Shown here in pieces: positions 1 to 4,298 of a stretch of 32,449 bases of DNA (position 1 is its first letter; each line of letters begins with the position of its first letter). The stretch comes from a virus: positions 1 through 32,449 of IMG/VR virus record IMGVR_UViG_3300044695_001839. One strand, 5' to 3'. The notes beneath the pieces were generated by a model. That model did no database searches. It had not been told where the DNA came from and was given only the letters and a program-made list of their open reading frames with translations. A program made the translations under genes and the position numbers.

Positions 1-901
1 CAGACGCACCAATAAACTGATCTTCGCCAGCCGATGGGAATTCACCGTAGACCTCAACCCTAGCCTGTGGCGAATCCTCGCCATACTCCGCAATGATCTG
101 CTCATATATCTGCTTGTCCGTGTCCTCAACCGTTCGCGAGTCAATGTTCTCTGTGTGCCAGAAGTTACGCTTGGCGTGGAAGCACTCGTAGAAGTAGCCT
201 TGATTACGCCGGGGGTTACTGAACGCGAACCAGTACCGGTCTAGGATCGGTTCTGTAAAGAAGCCCGCACCGACCGACCAGATGGCGTCGGGAATACCAC
301 TGGCCTCATCAAAGATCAGCATCATGCCGTCGTGGTTGTGAACACCGGCGTAGCTGTCGGGATTCTCTTCCGACCACAGTTTGCCTTCAGCCGCCCAGTA
401 GCGCGTACCCTTCTTTAAGTCCCGCTCGACCAGTTCAGTTAACCACTTAGCTGGGATTAGCTTGGTTGCGCTGATCTCCCACCAGTGGTTGTTAATCACC
501 ATCGCCTGCCACTTAGTCAACTCACCCCATGTGACCGACCGCAGCTGCGCTTCGCTGTTGGCGGAGACGATCACGCTGGAACCGATGCGGGTGGTCAGCA
601 TCCACAAGATGAGCCAGCTGACTAGCGCAGACTTACCAATCCCTCGACCGGACGCGACCGCTGTTCTGAGCGCGTCCATGTCAATCTGACCACGGTTGTT
701 CTTGATGTGGCTGGCTATCCTGCGCAGTATCTTGCGCTGCCAGGTGCGCGGGCCTTTGAACTTGGCCAGCGGCGTGTTTGCCTGCCCCCACGGGAACGCG
801 AACAGCACGAACGCTTCGGGGTCGTCAGCGATGGTCGGCGCCCAGAGGCGCGTCATTAGGAGCTGCTCGCCCTCGGCGTCATAGATCGGCTGTTGCGCCA
901 T
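1..901 (-). CDS. terL: Terminase large subunit (partial, C-terminus beyond left edge)
   Basis: This is the ATPase/nuclease motor that packages DNA into the prohead. Reading leftward from the ATG at 899-901, about 300 codons are visible with no stop before the window edge. The ATPase domain is clear: a Walker A-like SGRGIGKS near residues 84-91 and a Walker B LIFDEA near residues 195-200, followed by a motif III-like stretch (WFAFSNPRR, about residue 220). The nuclease domain has only begun at the edge. The start overlaps the small terminase gene by 23 bp, the usual translationally coupled terS-terL order. A missing C-terminus is expected from window truncation, not from a mutation. Confidence 0.93.
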   Translation of the reverse strand, partial: MAQQPIYDAEGEQLLMTRLWAPTIADDPEAFVLFAFPWGQANTPLAKFKGPRTWQRKILRRIASHIKNNRGQIDMDALRTAVASGRGIGKSALVSWLILWMLTTRIGSSVIVSANSEAQLRSVTWGELTKWQAMVINNHWWEISATKLIPAKWLTELVERDLKKGTRYWAAEGKLWSEENPDSYAGVHNHDGMMLIFDEASGIPDAIWSVGAGFFTEPILDRYWFAFSNPRRNQGYFYECFHAKRNFWHTENIDSRTVEDTDKQIYEQIIAEYGEDSPQARVEVYGEFPSAGEDQFIGAS

Positions 902-1328
902 TCGTCACTTTAGTTGGTAGATGGGTGGGCTGTTGCTCGGTAATCAGTCCGTCCAAGACGCGCTCTTGTGCCTGTTGCAGCGCCTGCGTGATGCTGATCT
1001 TGTTGGTGATGTCGACACTGATCTCTTGGCGGGCCGTCCAGCCGTGGGCGTGTTGCAAAATGGCGAGCGCGGCCTTGCTGTCGCCAGCGCGGGCTGCCTC
1101 ACGCAGGTGGGCACTGGCCTCCATCTCGCTGTCGGCGCGGCCCTTCATGGCGGCCATGTCCGCTGCCGGGTCAAGCTCGCACAATTGCCTGAACTCGGTG
1201 GGCAGCATACCAGCAGCTAACGCCAGCGAGTCGCCCTTTAGACCCAAAGCAGCAGCGTCATAAATCGCCTGAAGCCTGGCTTCGGTCGCCTCGACTTTGC
1301 GCGGGGTGAACGGGATGGATTTGAACAT
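879..1328 (-). CDS. terS: Terminase small subunit
   Basis: A 149-residue protein directly upstream of and overlapping terL. It starts from an ATG and has an N-terminal helical stretch (residues about 12-60) resembling the helix-turn-helix found in small terminases, then a helical region with AARAGDSKAALAILQ around residue 85, typical of phage TerS-like proteins. Its role would be to recognise the packaging site and recruit the large subunit. The assignment rests on position, size and overall pattern; no catalytic motif exists to confirm it. It is the first gene of the leftward late unit, so a late promoter should lie in the 1329-1996 gap, but I see no convincing sigma70 promoter there on the minus strand. 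Confidence 0.75.
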   Translation of the reverse strand: MFKSIPFTPRKVEATEARLQAIYDAAALGLKGDSLALAAGMLPTEFRQLCELDPAADMAAMKGRADSEMEASAHLREAARAGDSKAALAILQHAHGWTARQEISVDITNKISITQALQQAQERVLDGLITEQQPTHLPTKVTNGATADL

Positions 1329-1346
1329 ACGCCGATATTAGCAAAG

Positions 1347-1364
1347 TGTGGGCAATGTGGGCTA
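1347..1364 (+). repeat. Two head-to-tail 9-mers, TGTGGGCAA and TGTGGGCTA
   Basis: Two adjacent 9-bp units lie just upstream of the terS start. The same unit recurs at 1642-1668 and inverted at 1777-1785. They differ from the DnaA box at 1610-1618 (TGTGGATAA) at two or three positions, so they may be weak DnaA sites or operators for another protein. Confidence 0.6.
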
Positions 1365-1463
1365 CTTTTTTGCTGGTCGGTATTGAGCTTTTAAAAAATA
1401 AAAAAATTTCTTCTGACACCTCCGTGACCGCGACCGGCCTGCCGCCGGCCCCCCACCCCCCAG

Positions 1464-1586
1464 GTTAGTGGGCACTCACTTCTGTGTTGTCAGCCTGGCA
1501 AGTTAGTAAGCACTAACTAACCAGGTTAGTAAGTACTCACTTACAAAGTTAGTGGTCACTAACATGACAGGTTAGTGGTCACTAAC
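1464..1586. repeat. Array of five palindromic iterons
   Basis: Five copies of a 16-bp near-palindrome with arms GTTAGTG and CACTAAC start at 1464, 1502, 1525, 1548 and 1571. The last four are spaced by exactly 23 bp, about two helical turns; the first is offset by 38 bp. Copies 4 and 5 are identical (GTTAGTGGTCACTAAC); copies 1 to 3 vary in the centre and right arm (for example GTTAGTAAGCACTAAC). Regular spacing and dyad symmetry suggest cooperative binding of a dimeric protein on one face of the helix. Confidence 0.85.
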
Positions 1587-1609
1587 TGTTAGCATAATGC
1601 TACCAAACC

Positions 1610-1618
1610 TGTGGATAA
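1610..1618 (-). other. Consensus DnaA box
   Basis: The plus strand reads TGTGGATAA, so the minus strand is TTATCCACA, the canonical high-affinity DnaA-binding 9-mer of proteobacteria. It lies 23 bp after the last iteron. A single 9-mer could occur by chance, but its place beside the iterons makes function likely. Confidence 0.65.
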
Positions 1619-1641
1619 CTTTGCCTGTTGTCATTCTGCTA

Positions 1642-1668
1642 TGTGGGCAATGTGGGCAATGTGGACTA
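1642..1668 (+). repeat. Three head-to-tail 9-mers (TGTGGGCAA, TGTGGGCAA, TGTGGACTA)
   Basis: Three contiguous 9-bp units follow the DnaA box, and an inverted copy of the third (TAGTCCACA) lies at 1777-1785. Together with 1347-1364 there are six such units in the region, all beginning TGTGG like the DnaA box. Their head-to-tail packing at a 9-bp period is unusual for classic operators. Confidence 0.6.
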
Positions 1669-1904
1669 TCGGAAAAAATCGCAGCCGGCTCTTTAAACGC
1701 TGCCATATTCCAGACACTATTGCCATAATAATAACGAAAAAACACAAAATCTAGCTTTACAGAATAATCTGTCACATAGTCCACAAAATGCCAAAAGCTA
1801 GTAGCAGACTAGGTTTTGCCGTGGGTCAAATGGGGCGATTTTTGACGTCCACGTTTTGCCCTTTTCAGCCACAAATTGACCCGAAAATAAATGCAAAATA
1901 ATGT

Positions 1905-1932
1905 TTGACATTGTAAAAGAATCTTGTATAAT
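1905..1932 (+). promoter_or_regulatory. Consensus sigma70 promoter for the early cassette
   Basis: TTGACA at 1905-1910 and TATAAT at 1927-1932 are both perfect consensus hexamers with a 16-bp spacer. Transcription would start near 1939, giving a leader of about 58 nt before the first gene at 1997. A perfect promoter fits immediate-early expression by host RNA polymerase. Confidence 0.88.
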
Positions 1933-1996
1933 GGTTTTTAGCAGCAAAACATTGTGTAGTATTTCACTGATTAAATTTTAAGCAAAGGGGATAAAA

Positions 1997-2209
1997 ATGT
2001 ATCAAGTCACCGCGATTTATCAGAACAGCGAAATTGGTTACGGCGAGGGCGAGGGCCTGGAATATGCAATCGAGGATTGCGCCGCGTCAATTTCGCCAAT
2101 GTTCGAGAATGAAATTGTGACGCTATCGATTCTCGAAAACGACGAAACGCGCCAAATTAGCGGCCGCGTATATATCCGCGTCAACGGCGATATCGCCGTC
2201 GGTATCTAA
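1997..2209 (+). CDS. Early hypothetical protein, 70 aa
   Basis: First gene after the consensus promoter, with a strong Shine-Dalgarno AAAGGGG about 8 nt before the ATG. The 70-residue product is acidic and soluble, with predicted alternating strands and a central helix (GLEYAIEDCAASI) and no membrane segment or catalytic motif. I do not recognise the family. Its place as the first gene made after infection suggests a host-takeover or anti-defence role, but nothing in the sequence proves this. The ribosome-binding site, promoter and same-strand neighbours make it a convincing gene despite its size. Confidence 0.75.
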   Translation: MYQVTAIYQNSEIGYGEGEGLEYAIEDCAASISPMFENEIVTLSILENDETRQISGRVYIRVNGDIAVGI

Positions 2210-2254
2210 ATCAATCAGGCCGGCGCAAGCCGGCCACTATCGGAGATTATCAAA

Positions 2255-2338
2255 ATGAAAAATTACGGATTCGAAATACTCTCAGCGATCTATTGCGCGG
2301 CTATGCTGTTCTGCGCCGTTCTAATGATGACAATTTAA
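2255..2338 (+). CDS. Tiny single-pass membrane peptide, 27 aa
   Basis: A 27-codon frame starts at the ATG at 2255 behind a GGAG-type ribosome-binding site (CGGAG, about 9 nt upstream). After a short polar start (MKNYGFE) almost the whole peptide is hydrophobic (ILSAIYCAAMLFCAVLMMTI), one transmembrane helix with two cysteines. It lies 45 bp after the previous gene and 10 bp before the next. Very small, but the ribosome-binding site, tight packing and clear hydrophobic design support a real gene. The function is unknown; membrane targeting early in infection is an inference. Confidence 0.5.
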   Translation: MKNYGFEILSAIYCAAMLFCAVLMMTI

Positions 2339-2348
2339 GGGGCACGAT

Positions 2349-2513
2349 ATGAAACTCAAAACTATTCAATCACTCGCGCTAGCCGCTCTCGGCACGCTGA
2401 TCGTTATCGGCACGCTAACCCGCGTATTTGATAGCGCCGAAACGATTATGTGGACGGCAATGTGGCTCGCATGCGCCGCCGCGCACGTCACGACGCGCGA
2501 CAGCGACATTTAA
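2349..2513 (+). CDS. Small two-helix membrane protein, 54 aa
   Basis: The ATG at 2349 follows the ribosome-binding site AAGGGG at 2337-2342. The 54-residue product has two hydrophobic stretches, about residues 8-24 (LALAALGTLIVIGTL) and residues 33-46 (IMWTAMWLACAAAH), separated by a short polar turn and followed by a charged tail, so it is probably an inner-membrane hairpin. It is the second consecutive small membrane gene in the cassette. I do not recognise the family. It could influence the envelope or proton-motive force, or carry a superinfection-exclusion role; no motif distinguishes these. Confidence 0.55.
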   Translation: MKLKTIQSLALAALGTLIVIGTLTRVFDSAETIMWTAMWLACAAAHVTTRDSDI

Positions 2514-2535
2514 TAACTTGATAAGGGAACCGACC

Positions 2536-3288
2536 ATGCAAAATCCATTCAAAGCACAATTAAAACGTGAAGGCCTGGAATATCGCCGCGTTTTGGGCGA
2601 ATCCAGCGCCAAAACAATCAAAGGTGAAAAAATCGGCTACTTGACGGCCATATGTTACTTGGTACCGGATGAAAAGCTTTGTCCGTTTGCGATTATGGCC
2701 GGCTGTTTTGACGGCTGTCTAAAATCGGCCGGCCGCGGCGCGTTTAATGCCGTGCAAGCGGCACGCGCCGCCAAAACCGCGTTTTTCCGCGAGAATCAGC
2801 GCGCGTTTATGCTATCAATGGCCGCCGATGTATGGTCGCACGCACGCCGTGCGGAAAAATTAGGATTAATCCCGCTTGTGCGGCCGAATGGCACAAGTGA
2901 TATCCCGTTTGAGAATATTCTCATTGACGGCAAAACGATATTCCAGCTGTTCGCTGACGTACAGTTTTATGACTATACGAAACACCCTAGCCGAAACCTG
3001 ACGGGCAAAACGGCCGGTAATTATGATTTGACGTATTCATTCAGCGCTATCACGCCGAAACCGATATCAATCAAAGGCCTGATTAACCCGGCCAATAAAC
3101 GCACGGCCGTAGTATTCCAAAAGCAGGCCGATATTCCGGCCGAATTTCGCGGATGGCCTGTCGTTGACGGCGACGACACTGACGTACGCCATATTGAGCC
3201 GGCCAACGTGGTAGTGGCCTTATATGCCAAAGGCAAAGCAAAACGCGATACCGGCGGATTCGTTCAAATTAAAGGTCGTGACTACTAA
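2536..3288 (+). CDS. Phage gp88-like / DUF7227-like protein
   Basis: A 250-residue soluble protein, the largest of the early cassette. I start it at the ATG at 2536 behind AAGGGA; the frame is open further upstream, but that part overlaps the previous gene. It matches my memory of a widespread phage family annotated gene product 88 or DUF7227: an N-terminal KTIKGEKIGYLTAICYL segment, a cysteine cluster CPFAIMAGCFDGCL (about residues 50-63), SAGRG, a helical middle and the LVRPNGTSDIPFENI signature near residue 120. The three closely spaced cysteines could bind metal or Fe-S, which is inference. Biochemical function is unknown. It overlaps the next gene by one base (TAATG). Confidence 0.7.
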   Translation: MQNPFKAQLKREGLEYRRVLGESSAKTIKGEKIGYLTAICYLVPDEKLCPFAIMAGCFDGCLKSAGRGAFNAVQAARAAKTAFFRENQRAFMLSMAADVWSHARRAEKLGLIPLVRPNGTSDIPFENILIDGKTIFQLFADVQFYDYTKHPSRNLTGKTAGNYDLTYSFSAITPKPISIKGLINPANKRTAVVFQKQADIPAEFRGWPVVDGDDTDVRHIEPANVVVALYAKGKAKRDTGGFVQIKGRDY

Positions 3289-3446
3289 TGCGCTATCGCC
3301 TGCAATATGGCCGGCTAGATGACTTTGACGCCGTCATCCAGTGGCTGGATTATCCGCCGGCCAATGGCCGGTATATCACGCGGCGCGTGCCCGTACCAGC
3401 GCGTCTAATTCCGACAATCGAAACTCATGGGAGTGCATTATGGTGA
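3288..3446 (+). CDS. Early hypothetical protein, 52 aa
   Basis: The ATG at 3288-3290 shares one base with the stop of the gp88-like gene (TAATG), a typical reinitiation junction. The frame stops at 3444-3446, inside the start of the next gene. The 52-residue product is basic and tryptophan/tyrosine-rich (DAVIQWLDYPPANGRYITRRVP) with no membrane segment, and I do not recognise it. Tight coupling on both sides is the main evidence that it is translated. A small nucleic-acid- or protein-binding role is possible but not shown. Confidence 0.55.
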   Translation: MRYRLQYGRLDDFDAVIQWLDYPPANGRYITRRVPVPARLIPTIETHGSALW

Positions 3447-3673
3447 CACTATTTAAAACCGGCGACCGCGTGCAATACGCCCGCCAATGGCTTAGATCAA
3501 CCGGTCAATTGACCGGCGATATACCGCACGCAAAAGGGCGGATTATCAGTCTCTCGCCGGTATCTAATGGCCTGGACATTGCGACCATTGAATGGGATCG
3601 GCCAGGATTATCGGCCAAAGTATTGACGTCAAACCTGATCCGCGAGGATCGCAAACAATTTGAGAGGGTTTAA
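3440..3673 (+). CDS. Small SH3/KOW-like beta-barrel protein, 77 aa
   Basis: Starts at the ATG at 3440 behind GGGAG, overlapping the previous gene by 7 bp; an upstream in-frame extension would run through that gene and is unlikely. The pattern KTGDRVQYAR, then KGRIISL, DIATIEWD and a final LTSNLIRED resembles the KOW/SH3-type small beta barrels often found in phages, where a GDRV loop precedes repeated strands. Such domains bind nucleic acid or proteins. The fold is inferred from pattern only; the function is unknown. The next gene follows after 2 bp. Confidence 0.65.
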   Translation: MVTLFKTGDRVQYARQWLRSTGQLTGDIPHAKGRIISLSPVSNGLDIATIEWDRPGLSAKVLTSNLIREDRKQFERV

Positions 3674-3675
3674 TT

Positions 3676-3963
3676 ATGCAAACGATAAATATTGACGGCA
3701 CCACCTATAAAGTGAAATTCGACCGGGATCCGGTCGAACTAGCCAAAGCGGCGCGCAAAGCCTGGAAACCGGGAAAACCTAAGGACCTTCGGAAATTTCC
3801 GGTCCGATCGGACCTTAGCACGGCCGAATATGTGCGCCAGTACGATGCGCTCAATTTCCGCGTGCCGGTCCAATATTGGCCCGAATTGAACACCACAGGC
3901 ACGGCCCAATACGACCCGACAATCCCACTACTTGAGGATCTATCCAATGAAGACGCAAACTGA
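3676..3963 (+). CDS. Early hypothetical protein, 95 aa
   Basis: The ATG at 3676 lies behind a GAGAGGG ribosome-binding site and 2 bp after the previous stop. The 95-residue product begins with two short strands (TINIDGTTYKVKF), followed by a basic helix (ELAKAARKAWKPGKPKD) and a proline-rich, acidic tail. No catalytic motif or membrane segment is visible and I do not recognise the family. The basic middle could contact nucleic acid. Its end overlaps the next gene by 17 bp, consistent with a compact co-translated cassette. Confidence 0.65.
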   Translation: MQTINIDGTTYKVKFDRDPVELAKAARKAWKPGKPKDLRKFPVRSDLSTAEYVRQYDALNFRVPVQYWPELNTTGTAQYDPTIPLLEDLSNEDAN

Positions 3964-4195
3964 TATCGGCGGCCTGCAATGGCCGCAGCACTTGTGGCCG
4001 TATACGTACACGCACGGCGATACCGAATTGCTCTGCTTTTTGGATTATGAGCCCGGCGACCGGTCGGTCGGCATGGCCGCCGGCGCCTGGTTAATTCACG
4101 CATTCGCCGGCGGCGTTGACGTGATAGACCTGCTCAAGGACCATATTGTCAAAGATATCGAGGAGAATGCCGCATGTTCGCTCTCATCGGATTGA
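3947..4195 (+). CDS. Early hypothetical protein, 82 aa
   Basis: I take the ATG at 3947 (MKTQTDIGG) behind a GAGG ribosome-binding site, because the ATG 15 bp upstream (3932) lacks a good site. The 82-residue product is acidic and aromatic-rich (LQWPQHLWPYTYTHGDTELLCFLDYEPGD), has a Gly/Ala-rich middle and ends with a helix (VIDLLKDHIVKDIEENA). It resembles a small alpha/beta fold with no visible active site. Family not recognised. Its end overlaps the next, tiny membrane gene by 22 bp, so the two are probably coupled. Confidence 0.6.
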   Translation: MKTQTDIGGLQWPQHLWPYTYTHGDTELLCFLDYEPGDRSVGMAAGAWLIHAFAGGVDVIDLLKDHIVKDIEENAACSLSSD

Positions 4196-4233
4196 TACTT
4201 GCGGCCATGCTCGCGATCGTGCTAGGGTTATAG
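4174..4233 (+). CDS. Tiny membrane peptide, 19 aa
   Basis: Last frame of the early cassette: an ATG at 4174 with a perfect AGGAG 8 nt upstream, and a 19-residue product (MFALIGLILAAMLAIVLGL) that is a single uninterrupted hydrophobic helix without charges. It overlaps the previous gene, and its stop is followed within 2 bp by a hairpin. The strong ribosome-binding site and pure transmembrane composition argue for translation, but a 19-codon frame remains uncertain without expression data. Confidence 0.4.
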   Translation: MFALIGLILAAMLAIVLGL

Positions 4234-4263
4234 CGCGGCTTCTCTCCAGCCGCCCTTCGGTTC

Positions 4264-4298
4264 GCCCGTCAGGATCAAACCTGACGGGCTTTTTTTTT
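4264..4298 (+). terminator. Strong rho-independent terminator of the early cassette
   Basis: A perfect 10-bp GC-rich stem (GCCCGTCAGG / CCTGACGGGC) with a 6-nt loop is followed by nine T residues on the plus strand. A second hairpin (GCGGCT / AGCCGC, 4235-4253) precedes it. It isolates the rightward early genes from the convergent primase-helicase gene, whose stop codon lies in the T tract. Confidence 0.93.

Larger units (their letters stand above)
1329..1996. other. Non-coding control region, probable replication origin
   Basis: This 668-bp gap between divergent operons has no credible gene. It contains, left to right: tandem 9-mers (1347-1364), an AT-rich tract (about 1386-1410), a GC-rich stretch (about 1430-1460), five palindromic iterons (1464-1586), a small perfect palindrome TAGCAT-A-ATGCTA (1590-1602), a consensus DnaA box (1610-1618), three more tandem 9-mers (1642-1668), an inverted 9-mer (1777-1785), a GGGTCAA/TTGACCC inverted repeat (1823-1829 and 1876-1882) and a consensus promoter (1905-1932). 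Iterons beside a DnaA box and AT-rich DNA are the hallmark of host-assisted replication origins; that this is the origin is inference. Confidence 0.7.

Noticed and set aside
462-1263. Plus-strand frames opposite the terminase genes
   Set aside because: They are antisense shadows of terL and terS, which have clear motifs and coupling; no ribosome-binding sites or recognisable products.
1335-1340. TAATAT on the minus strand upstream of terS as a late promoter -10 element
   Set aside because: No -35-like hexamer occurs at a suitable distance, so I do not call a promoter there.
1464-1586. A CRISPR array at the iterons
   Set aside because: The repeats are 16 bp with only 7-22 bp between them, the intervening DNA is too short for spacers, and there are no cas genes.
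1572-1784. A 70-codon minus-strand frame in the control region
   Set aside because: It runs through iteron 5, the DnaA box and the tandem 9-mers; its CPHCPH residues come from the 9-mer repeats, and it has no convincing ribosome-binding site.
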